Positions 16,462-23,859 of a DNA stretch of 39,503 nt are shown here, piece after piece (the first letter of the stretch is position 1; each line of letters begins with the position of its first letter). The notes below the pieces were generated by a model. That model was not told the DNA's origin. It was given only the letters and a program-made list of their open reading frames with translations, and did no database searches. Where the stretch lies: contig JBNJFP010000029.1 in the NCBI GenBank assembly GCA_051746985.1, positions 1 through 39,503 on the forward strand, written 5' to 3'. The translations under genes and the position numbers were made by a program. The DNA is from Fodinibius sp051746985. Its GTDB lineage: Bacteria > Bacteroidota > Rhodothermia > Balneolales > Balneolaceae.

Positions 16462-19176
16462 TTACGCCTGCTGCTCAGCGCGGTAATATTCACGAAGAAC
16501 ATAATGCAAAATTCCACCATTTCGGTAATAATCTACCTCAACAGGGGTATCTATTCGGCAAACCGTTTCAAAAGAAATCGTTTCGCCATTTTCTTTCTTT
16601 GCATCTACCTTCACAATTTGCTGCGCCTTAAGCTCGTCATCCAAGTGGACATCAAACTCTTCCGAGCCATCCAGTCCGAGCGTATCTGCCGATTCGCCAT
16701 CCTTAAACTGCAGCGGAAGCACGCCCATACCCACCAAGTTCGACCGGTGAATGCGTTCGTATGAGGTAGCGATTACCGCTTCAACACCCAACAGATCCGT
16801 ACCTTTGGCAGCCCAGTCCCGGGATGATCCCGTACCATACTGCTTTCCGGCCAGTGCTACCAGCGGCGTATCGTTTTCTTTATAACGCATAGCGGCATCA
16901 TAAATCGTAGTGATTTCATCATCGGGGAAGTAATTGGTATAACCACCCTCTTTGCCCGGTGCCAGCTGATTCTTAAATCGCACATTGGCAAAAGTTCCGC
17001 GGGTCATCACCCGATCATTACCACGCCGCGAACCGTATGAGTTGAAATCTCTGGGCTCAACATCGTGCTTAATCAGGTACTTACCAGCCGGACTATCTTT
17101 GGGAATATTGCCCGCCGGAGAAATATGATCAGTCGTAATGGAATCGCCCACCTTCACCAAAGCACGCGCTCCATTTATGGAAGTAATGGGATCGGGATCT
17201 TCACCCATATCCATAAAGAACGGCGGCTCCTGAATGTAGGTCGATTCCTCTTTCCATTCATAAAGCTCTCCTCCGCCAACAGGAATTTCATCCCACTCTT
17301 CAGATTTGAAGATATCGCCGTACTGCTTCTCAAAAAGCTCAGGGCGAATAGCGCTATCGAGATGCTCGGCAATTTCCTCGGATGTTGGCCAGATATCTTT
17401 GAGATACACATCGTTGCCGTCTTTATCTTTGCCAATCGGCTCATTTTCAAGATCAATATCCACCGTACCGGCCAGTGCATAGGCCACAACCAGCGGAGGC
17501 GAAGCCAAGTAATTGGCTTTCACGTAGGGGTGAATTCGACCCTCAAAGTTACGGTTTCCTGATAGTACCCCGGCAACAATCAGATCACCCTCTTTTACCG
17601 CATTTTCAACAGCAATGGGTAACGGACCTGAGTTACCAATACAGGTTGTACATCCATAACCAACCAGATTAAAACCGAGACGATCCATATAATCCGTAAG
17701 TCCGGCCTCTTCCAGATAGTCGGTAACCACACGAGAACCCGGAGCCAGCGAAGTTTTCACATAAGGTGGAACCGTTAATCCTTTTTCAAAGGCTTTCTTC
17801 GCTACAATTCCTGCGCCCAACATCACACTTGGGTTCGATGTGTTCGTACAGGATGTAATGGCAGCAATAACCACATCGCCATGCTCCATCTCAATTTCCT
17901 GCCCGTTTTTAAACGTACCCTTGTTCGCCAGCTTCTCCTGGGCCAAATTAAAGCCCATCGTAGGATCGTCACTGGTCAGGCTGCTTTCAAACGTCTTCTT
18001 CATATTCGGCAGCGAAATACGATCATGGGGAAGCTTTGGTCCGGCCAGCGACGTTTCCACTTCGCCAAGGTCAAGCTCAAGCGTATCCGTAAATTCGGGG
18101 TCGGCTATATCATCCGTACGATACAAACCCTGCTCCTTCATATAGCGCTCAACCATTTCCACATGCTCGGGATCTCGACCGGTGCGACGCATATAGCGCA
18201 TCGCTTCGTCATCCATTGGGAAAAAGCCCATTGTTGCCCCGTACTCCGGCGACATATTCGCAATCGTCGCACGATCTGGCAGACTCATATTACTAAGTCC
18301 GTCACCATAAAATTCGACAAATTTACCAACTACACCATGCTTGCGAAGCATCTGCGTTACCGTTAGCGTCAGGTCCGTTGCCGTAATTCCTTCGCGAAGC
18401 TGACCGGTAAGTTTCATTCCTACCACTTCTGGAACGAGCATATAAATCGGCTGACCCAGCATAGCAGCTTCTGCTTCAATGCCGCCAACACCCCAGCCCA
18501 AAATGCCAAGACCATTAATCATGGTGGTGTGCGAATCGGTACCTACCAAGGTATCGGGATAGACAACCGTAGTACCATCGTCTTCTTCTCTGCTAAATAC
18601 TCCTTTGGCCAGGTATTCCAGATTCACCTGATGGACGATACCGCGTCCCGGAGGGACCACCTTAAAATTATCAAACGCTTTCTGTCCCCACTTTAAGAAT
18701 TCATATCGCTCGCGATTACGCTCAAATTCGCGTTCCACATTGTGCATAAAAGCATACTCCTGCCCAAACTCATCAACCTGCACCGAGTGGTCAATTACCA
18801 GATCTACCGGCACTTGGGGGTTGATAGATGTGGGATTACCCCCCATCCGCTGCATGGCTGATCGAAGCGCCGCCAAATCAACAATAGCTGGTACGCCCGT
18901 AAAATCCTGAAGCACAACACGCGAAGGCTTAAAGGGTATTTCACCTTGCGGATTTTTGGCATTATAATTTGCCAGCACTTCTATATCATTATCGGTTACG
19001 ATATAATCATCATGCTCTCTCAGTACCGATTCAAGCAGTACACGAATCGTAAATGGGAGCTTGCTTATATTACCATATCCAAGATCTTCCAGTTTTTTCA
19101 AACTATACAGGTGAGCTTGGCCAGAGCCTGTATCAAAGGAGGTTTTCGTCTGTAAAAATTTATTCTCGTTACTCAT
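16462..19176 (-). CDS. acnA: Aconitate hydratase A
   Basis: Aconitase isomerises citrate to isocitrate through cis-aconitate in the TCA cycle, using a [4Fe-4S] cluster. The 904-residue length and domain order (long catalytic domains, linker, then swivel domain) are those of the AcnA/IRP1 type. The three cluster cysteines are visible: C443 in TSCTNTSNPS and C509 and C512 in YGCTTCIGNSG. The DSHTTMINGLGILGWGVGG block and the late GKQYGTGSSRDWAAKG block are family signatures. It is monocistronic: its own terminator follows, and it diverges from rplM upstream. The leader contains a small inverted repeat near the likely transcript start. Confidence 0.97.
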   Translation of the reverse strand: MSNENKFLQTKTSFDTGSGQAHLYSLKKLEDLGYGNISKLPFTIRVLLESVLREHDDYIVTDNDIEVLANYNAKNPQGEIPFKPSRVVLQDFTGVPAIVDLAALRSAMQRMGGNPTSINPQVPVDLVIDHSVQVDEFGQEYAFMHNVEREFERNRERYEFLKWGQKAFDNFKVVPPGRGIVHQVNLEYLAKGVFSREEDDGTTVVYPDTLVGTDSHTTMINGLGILGWGVGGIEAEAAMLGQPIYMLVPEVVGMKLTGQLREGITATDLTLTVTQMLRKHGVVGKFVEFYGDGLSNMSLPDRATIANMSPEYGATMGFFPMDDEAMRYMRRTGRDPEHVEMVERYMKEQGLYRTDDIADPEFTDTLELDLGEVETSLAGPKLPHDRISLPNMKKTFESSLTSDDPTMGFNLAQEKLANKGTFKNGQEIEMEHGDVVIAAITSCTNTSNPSVMLGAGIVAKKAFEKGLTVPPYVKTSLAPGSRVVTDYLEEAGLTDYMDRLGFNLVGYGCTTCIGNSGPLPIAVENAVKEGDLIVAGVLSGNRNFEGRIHPYVKANYLASPPLVVAYALAGTVDIDLENEPIGKDKDGNDVYLKDIWPTSEEIAEHLDSAIRPELFEKQYGDIFKSEEWDEIPVGGGELYEWKEESTYIQEPPFFMDMGEDPDPITSINGARALVKVGDSITTDHISPAGNIPKDSPAGKYLIKHDVEPRDFNSYGSRRGNDRVMTRGTFANVRFKNQLAPGKEGGYTNYFPDDEITTIYDAAMRYKENDTPLVALAGKQYGTGSSRDWAAKGTDLLGVEAVIATSYERIHRSNLVGMGVLPLQFKDGESADTLGLDGSEEFDVHLDDELKAQQIVKVDAKKENGETISFETVCRIDTPVEVDYYRNGGILHYVLREYYRAEQQA

Positions 19177-19207
19177 GGTTCTTGATTGTCCTTTTTAACC
19201 TTGACAT

Positions 19208-19245
19208 GACCTATTTTAACAGGTCTTTATTGTGACAGAAAGGTA
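19208..19245 (-). promoter_or_regulatory. Possible acn promoter element with adjacent inverted repeat
   Basis: On the minus strand TACCTTTC (19245-19238) resembles the TAnnTTTG -7 box; no good -33 partner is seen at 20 bases. An inverted repeat GACCT/AGGTC with an 8-base AT-rich middle (19208-19225) follows at about the expected transcript start and could be an operator or a 5'-UTR hairpin. Confidence 0.4.
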
Positions 19246-19372
19246 CAATTAATTTTAAAGAATATCTTATCTCAAACCCCAGAATTTTTATCTGTACGAT
19301 ACTTGATCTGGTTCATTTTGGATCCCTACAGAACTCCCAAGATCAAGTGGTAAAAATAATAATAGGTTCACC

Positions 19373-19404
19373 GTTGCAAATGGATTTAAATAAGCCTATT
19401 TTTC
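19373..19404 (+). promoter_or_regulatory. Promoter of the rplM-rpsI(-rpsB-tsf) operon
   Basis: GTTG at 19373-19376, exactly 20 bases, then TATTTTTC at 19397-19404. Seven of eight -7 positions that matter agree with the Bacteroidota TTTG-N20-TAnnTTTG form. The leader to the rplM start is about 30 nt. Confidence 0.65.
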
Positions 19405-19442
19405 GAGACTTCACATAAAAGCAATTACAAACAAGTTTAACC

Positions 19443-19886
19443 GTGGATACTAATAGTTACAAGACATACTCACCGAAAGCGAGTGAGATTGAAAAAAAAT
19501 GGGTTCTTGTTGATGCCGAAGGTCAGGCGCTTGGACGCGTTGCTTCCAAGATAGCAACCCTTCTGAGAGGTAAACACAAGCCTAACTTTGCTCCACACAT
19601 GGACACCGGTGACAATGTTGTTGTAATTAATGCCAGCAAAGTTGAATTAAGCGGCAAAAAGTTACAGCAAAAAGAATATTTCCGTTATACCGGACATCCC
19701 GGGGGCGAACGTTTTACCTCAGCAGAAGAAATGCTGGACCATAACCCAACCGTTGTTATTGAAAAAGCGGTACAGGGAATGTTACCAAAGAACAAATTGG
19801 GTAACAAACTGATGACAAACCTGCGGGTTTATGCCGGTCCGGTTCATGAACAAGAAGCACAACAACCAGAAAAAATCGAGCTTTAA
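19443..19886 (+). CDS. rplM: 50S ribosomal protein L13
   Basis: L13 (uL13) is an early-assembling protein of the large subunit that binds 23S rRNA. The 147-residue length is normal. The sequence KKWVLVDAEGQALGRVASKI, LLRGKHKPNFAPHMDTGD and the AVQGMLPKNKLGNKLM block are diagnostic. The start is GTG at 19443; upstream bases offer no ATG in frame, and the protein begins in register with family members. rpsI follows after six bases, the universal rplM-rpsI pair. Confidence 0.98.
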   Translation: MDTNSYKTYSPKASEIEKKWVLVDAEGQALGRVASKIATLLRGKHKPNFAPHMDTGDNVVVINASKVELSGKKLQQKEYFRYTGHPGGERFTSAEEMLDHNPTVVIEKAVQGMLPKNKLGNKLMTNLRVYAGPVHEQEAQQPEKIEL

Positions 19887-19892
19887 TCACGA

Positions 19893-20279
19893 ATGGAACA
19901 GAAAAATTTCATCGGAAGAAGAAAAACTTCTACTGCGCGACTATATATTCAGCCGGGGTCAGGCGAATTTGTTGTTAACAAGCGTCCCCTGGATGATTAT
20001 TTCAATACACAAGCACATCGCAATATTGCAAAGCTTCCGCTCGAAGTTACTGAATCAGGCGAACAGTTTGATATTAAGGTAACAGTACGCGGTGGTGGCA
20101 TTACCGGACAGTCCGGAGCTATTCAACACGCTTTGGCTCGGGCCCTTGATGATCACAACGAAGAGTGGCATGGTGTATTGAAAGCCCATGATCTACTTAC
20201 GCGTGACGATCGCATGGTAGAGCGTAAGAAGTACGGTCAGCCTGGTGCACGGAAGAAGTTCCAGTTCTCCAAGCGTTAA
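19893..20279 (+). CDS. rpsI: 30S ribosomal protein S9
   Basis: S9 (uS9) binds the 16S rRNA head and reaches the P-site tRNA with its C-terminal tail. All 128 residues are present, opening with FIGRRKTSTARLYIQPGSG and ending GARKKFQFSKR, whose terminal Lys-Arg contacts tRNA. The VRGGGITGQSGAIQHALARAL block is the family signature. It lies six bases after rplM; rpsB follows after 157 bases that hold a structured RNA element. Confidence 0.98.
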   Translation: MEQKNFIGRRKTSTARLYIQPGSGEFVVNKRPLDDYFNTQAHRNIAKLPLEVTESGEQFDIKVTVRGGGITGQSGAIQHALARALDDHNEEWHGVLKAHDLLTRDDRMVERKKYGQPGARKKFQFSKR

Positions 20280-20334
20280 CAGATCGCGTTACTTCGCTTT
20301 CTTTTTCCATCTACTTACAAAATTCAATCACACA

Positions 20335-20402
20335 TATGCAGCTACTCAGTGCGCCGAGTGTTCCGACAGCTGTCGGGATTAGCGCCGGGGATGATCTGCA
20401 TA
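20335..20402 (+). ncRNA. Structured mRNA leader before rpsB (candidate S2 autoregulatory element)
   Basis: The rpsI-rpsB gap folds into a closed domain. TATGCAG (20335-20341) pairs with CTGCATA (20396-20402), a perfect seven-base closing stem. Inside are hairpin TACTC/GAGTG (20343-20347 with 20356-20360, loop of eight) and hairpin TTCCGAC/GTCGGGA (20361-20367 with 20372-20378, loop AGCT). GCGC in the first loop (20351-20354) can pair with GCGC at 20382-20385 as a pseudoknot. S2 is known to repress rpsB-tsf through its leader in E. coli; the same role here is inference. There is no T-run, so it is not a terminator. Confidence 0.6.
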
Positions 20403-20436
20403 GAGGATTAACTCAAAAATAAATATAACCTAATCT

Positions 20437-21282
20437 ATGCCTACTACACCCGACTTAGAACAATTATTGAAATCAGGTGCCCATTTTGGTCACCTTACTC
20501 GACGATGGAATCCCAAAATGAAGGAATTTATCTTCATGGAACGCAACGGGATCCATATCATTGACCTTAAGAAGACGCAAAAGTTTTTCCAGGAAGCGCT
20601 GGATGAAGTTACCAAACTGGCCCGCGCTGGTAAAGACATCCTTTTTGTTGGTACCAAGAAACAAGCCCAGGATATTGTTAAAACCGAAGCCATCCGATGT
20701 GGAATGCCTTTTGTAACCCATCGCTGGTTAGGCGGTATGCTTACTAATTTTAGTACTGTTAAGAAAAGTATCTCTCGAATGGAAGAGATCGACCGGATGA
20801 GTAAAGACGGTACGTTTGAGGAACTCACTAAAAAAGAAGCCCTGATGTTGGAGCGTGAGTACGAAAAGCTCGAACAAACACTTGGCGGTATTTCAAACAT
20901 CGGACATCTGCCCGGAGCTATCTTTGTAGTAGATACTATTAAAGAACACATTGCTGTTAATGAAGCGGTTAAACTGAATCTCCCCATTATTGCAATGGTC
21001 GATACTAACAGTGATCCCGATATTCCGGACTACATCGTTCCCTGTAATGATGATTCTGCACGCAGCATCCAGCTAATAACTTCTAAAATTGCTGATGCTG
21101 TTATTGAAGGTAATGCTGAGCGCGAAGCGCAAAGCGAAGAACAGCTGATGGATCAAGCGGCCCAGGATGCCCGCAAAGTAGAAGAGCAACAAGTCAAGGA
21201 AAAAACAAAAGCTACGGGCAAACGCCGCAAACGTCGCAAGAAAAAAGATTCCGGCGACGACTCCTCAAATGAAGAAGAGTAA
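20437..21282 (+). CDS. rpsB: 30S ribosomal protein S2
   Basis: S2 (uS2) binds late to the 30S subunit near the mRNA exit. The core is clear: LLKSGAHFGHLTRRWNPKM, the FVGTKKQAQDIV block, MPFVTHRWLGGMLTNFSTV, and the DTNSDPDIPDYIVPCNDDS signature. The protein has 281 residues; the last 50 or so form an acidic and then Lys/Arg-rich tail (GKRRKRRKKK) beyond the usual fold, as in some Bacteroidota. tsf follows after 58 bases, the conserved rpsB-tsf pair. A structured RNA domain ends 34 bases before the start. Confidence 0.98.
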   Translation: MPTTPDLEQLLKSGAHFGHLTRRWNPKMKEFIFMERNGIHIIDLKKTQKFFQEALDEVTKLARAGKDILFVGTKKQAQDIVKTEAIRCGMPFVTHRWLGGMLTNFSTVKKSISRMEEIDRMSKDGTFEELTKKEALMLEREYEKLEQTLGGISNIGHLPGAIFVVDTIKEHIAVNEAVKLNLPIIAMVDTNSDPDIPDYIVPCNDDSARSIQLITSKIADAVIEGNAEREAQSEEQLMDQAAQDARKVEEQQVKEKTKATGKRRKRRKKKDSGDDSSNEEE

Positions 21283-21340
21283 TAGCGGCATTACCACCCT
21301 TTTAACTTAGAACAACAATTTTAAAAGCGTAACTCGAACA

Positions 21341-22174
21341 ATGAGTATTTCTGCAAAAGACGTAAAAGAACTGCGCGAACAGACTGGGGCCGGCATGATG
21401 GATTGCAAAAAGGCCCTTCAGGAAGCGGACGGAGACTTTGAAAAAGCTACTGAAATCCTTCGTAAAAAAGGACAAAAGCTATCCGAAAAACGAGCCGATC
21501 GGGAAGCCAACCAAGGATTGGTTGTTACCCGTGTTAGCGATGATGGAACGAAAGCTGCTGCACTGGAAATTAACTGCGAAACTGATTTTGTAGCTCGTAA
21601 CGAAGATTTCCAGAAGCGCGCGCAGCAGTTTTTAGATATCGTATTTGAGAACAACATTGAATCTGTTGATGAACTTCTTGAAACAGAGCATGAGGGTCTT
21701 ACTATTGCTGACCACGTAAAAGATATGGTCGGTAAAATCGGTGAAAAGATTAAGATCAACAAAGTTAAGTATGTTGAAACCGACGGATCCTTCATCTCTT
21801 ATATTCACCCGGGCAATCAGCTGGGCGTGTTGGTAGAGTTCGAAGGTGATGTTGAAGATCCTGAAGTGGGTAAAGATGTAGCTATGCAAATTGCAGCCAT
21901 GAATCCACTGGCAGTAACACGCGACGGTGTTGACAGCTCGGTTGTAGAAAAAGAGCTTGAAATTGCCAAAGAGCAACTCCTTGAAGAAGGAAAGTCTGAA
22001 GAAATTGCCGAAAAAGCTTCGCAAGGTAAATTGCGACGTTTCTACGAGGAACGCGTTCTGCTGGAACAGAAGTTTGTGAAAGACAATAGTCTTTCCGTCG
22101 AAGAGTATCTCAAAAACAATGATACTCCGCTGGTTAAATCGTTCCACCGAATCCAGCTCGGCGATGATTCGTAA
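21341..22174 (+). CDS. tsf: Elongation factor Ts
   Basis: EF-Ts is the nucleotide-exchange factor for EF-Tu. The 277-residue protein begins with the UBA-like domain KELREQTGAGMMDCKKALQEADGD, contains the TDFVARNEDF contact motif near residue 85, and the HPGNQLGVLVEF core. Length is standard. It is the last gene of rplM-rpsI-rpsB-tsf; a strong hairpin terminator follows within 14 bases. Its partner EF-Tu is encoded at the left edge of the window. Confidence 0.98.
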   Translation: MSISAKDVKELREQTGAGMMDCKKALQEADGDFEKATEILRKKGQKLSEKRADREANQGLVVTRVSDDGTKAAALEINCETDFVARNEDFQKRAQQFLDIVFENNIESVDELLETEHEGLTIADHVKDMVGKIGEKIKINKVKYVETDGSFISYIHPGNQLGVLVEFEGDVEDPEVGKDVAMQIAAMNPLAVTRDGVDSSVVEKELEIAKEQLLEEGKSEEIAEKASQGKLRRFYEERVLLEQKFVKDNSLSVEEYLKNNDTPLVKSFHRIQLGDDS

Positions 22175-22186
22175 TCATTTTGATTC

Positions 22187-22221
22187 GCAAAAAAGGCTAC
22201 CAATTCGGTAGCCTTTTTTTT
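22187..22221 (+). terminator. Strong rho-independent terminator after tsf
   Basis: GGCTACC (22195-22201), loop AATTC, GGTAGCC (22207-22213), then eight T's; an A-run precedes the stem, so it could work in both directions. It separates the ribosomal operon from pyrH. Confidence 0.93.
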
Positions 22222-22289
22222 ATGCTTAAGGGATTATCAAATTGATCACCTTGTAACAGTCAATTCATTAATTTAATAAGGGTAACAAA

Positions 22290-23012
22290 GTGACCAGTAA
22301 ATACCATCGCATATTACTTAAAATAAGTGGCGAAGCTTTGTTGGGAGAACAGGGACATGGCATCGATGGAGATGTTCTTACCCAATACGCCGAAGAAATC
22401 AAATCAATTCACGACGAAGGGCTCGAAGTTTCTGTTGTAGTAGGCGGAGGCAACATCTTTAGAGGCGTAAAAGGTGCAACCGAAGGCATGGATCGCGTGC
22501 AAGGCGATTACATGGGGATGCTTGCCACCATGATTAATAGTATGGCCCTGCAGGACTCCCTGGAGCGTATGGGGGTTCAAACTCGGCTGATGTCAGCCAT
22601 TCGGATGGAGGAAATTGCCGAACCTTATATTCGCCGCCGCGCTACCCGACACCTTGAAAAAGGACGTGTTGTTATTTTTGGGGCGGGAACAGGCAACCCC
22701 TACTTTACTACTGACACTGCTGCTTCGCTCCGCGCAATTGAAGTTGAGGCTGACGTCATTCTCAAAGGTACGCGCGTAGATGGAATTTTTGATTCTGATC
22801 CGGAAATTAATCCCGATGCCGAAAAGTTTCCTACCATTACAGGTGAAGAAGTACTCGACCGCCAGCTCGAAATTATGGATTTAACCGCCTTCACTTTGTG
22901 CCGCGAAAATAAAACACCCATCATCGTTTTTGATATGAATAAAGTGGGTAACCTCAAGAAAGTTCTTACTGAAGATACTTCGGTAGGCTCAAAGGTGGTT
23001 TGGGAAGATTAG
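22290..23012 (+). CDS. pyrH: UMP kinase
   Basis: PyrH phosphorylates UMP to UDP in pyrimidine nucleotide synthesis and belongs to the amino-acid-kinase fold. The 240-residue protein opens with RILLKISGEALLGEQGHGID, has VVVGGGNIFRG (about residues 51-61), the MINSMALQDSLERMGV block and GTGNPYFTTDTAASLRAIE, all family signatures. The start is GTG at 22290, ten or so bases after an AAGGG site. It follows the tsf terminator and precedes frr, the usual rpsB-tsf-pyrH-frr order. Confidence 0.97.
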   Translation: MTSKYHRILLKISGEALLGEQGHGIDGDVLTQYAEEIKSIHDEGLEVSVVVGGGNIFRGVKGATEGMDRVQGDYMGMLATMINSMALQDSLERMGVQTRLMSAIRMEEIAEPYIRRRATRHLEKGRVVIFGAGTGNPYFTTDTAASLRAIEVEADVILKGTRVDGIFDSDPEINPDAEKFPTITGEEVLDRQLEIMDLTAFTLCRENKTPIIVFDMNKVGNLKKVLTEDTSVGSKVVWED

Positions 23013-23082
23013 TAGATTTCTTAAATTCATTTTGATTTAATATCAGCATCATCAAAACGATTTTTAATAATTCGCGCATATT

Positions 23083-23652
23083 ATGATACCACCAGAGTTA
23101 GAGCCTATTATCAAATCTACTAACAAAAAAATGGATCAAGCGGTTGCCCATTACAAAAAGGAACTGTCTCATATTCGTGCCGGTAAGGCTCAGCCTTCTA
23201 TTCTTGAGGGTATAAAAGTTGAATATTATGGCTCTCAAACACCGCTCAATCAGTTAGCAAGTGTAAGTGCACCTGAGGCTCGGCTGCTTACCGTAGAACC
23301 TTTTGATAAAACCGCTTTAGAAGAAATTGAAAAAGCTATTATGTCTTCTGGCTTGGGATTAAATCCCAATAATGATGGAAACATCATTCGCATACCGCTG
23401 CCAATTTTATCGGAAGAGCGCCGCAAGGAATTGGTTAAACGCGTGAATGAACTGGCCGAGGAAGCTCGCATATCCATCCGTAACAGCCGACGCGATGCCA
23501 ATGATGAAGTAAAAAAGAAAGTACAGAGCGAATCACTGCCCGAAGATTCCCGATACGAGGCTGAGGAGGAAATCCAGCAACTTACAGATCAGCATACTAA
23601 TAAAATTGAAGAGTTGTCGAAGAAGAAAGAAGAAGAAATCATGACGGTATAA
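23083..23652 (+). CDS. frr: Ribosome recycling factor
   Basis: RRF, with EF-G, splits the post-termination ribosome. The 189-residue length is normal. Signatures are HIRAGKAQPSILEGIKVEYYG (20 of these residues are the RAGKA region near 29-50), ASVSAPEARLLTVEPFDK, the GLNPNNDGNIIRIPLP block and the long helix EERRKELVKRVNELAEEAR. It is 70 bases after pyrH and likely in the same transcript. No hairpin terminator with a T-run is obvious in the 207 bases before smc. Confidence 0.97.
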   Translation: MIPPELEPIIKSTNKKMDQAVAHYKKELSHIRAGKAQPSILEGIKVEYYGSQTPLNQLASVSAPEARLLTVEPFDKTALEEIEKAIMSSGLGLNPNNDGNIIRIPLPILSEERRKELVKRVNELAEEARISIRNSRRDANDEVKKKVQSESLPEDSRYEAEEEIQQLTDQHTNKIEELSKKKEEEIMTV

Positions 23653-23859
23653 TTGAAGGAGCAGGATGCAGGTTGCATGATAAAAGTTTCTTTATGTAGA
23701 TTTAGCCAATATTTTGGCAATCACATAGATTTTACAAAGACGGAAACTTATGCATAAGATTTGGCTGTATCCATTTTTTGAGCTGATGGAATTTCTTACG
23801 CAACATCATACAGACCCAAGGTTATAACTAACCTGTAATCCGTAACGTGTAACCCGTTA

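Noticed and set aside
17065..17562. 165-codon plus-strand frame inside acn
   Set aside because: Antisense shadow of the aconitase frame, with no recognisable domain and no ribosome site.
20361..20378. Terminator between rpsI and rpsB
   Set aside because: The hairpin is stable but has no following T-run, and it is nested in a larger closed domain.
21632..22147. 171-codon minus-strand frame inside tsf
   Set aside because: Shadow of a highly conserved gene; no independent support.
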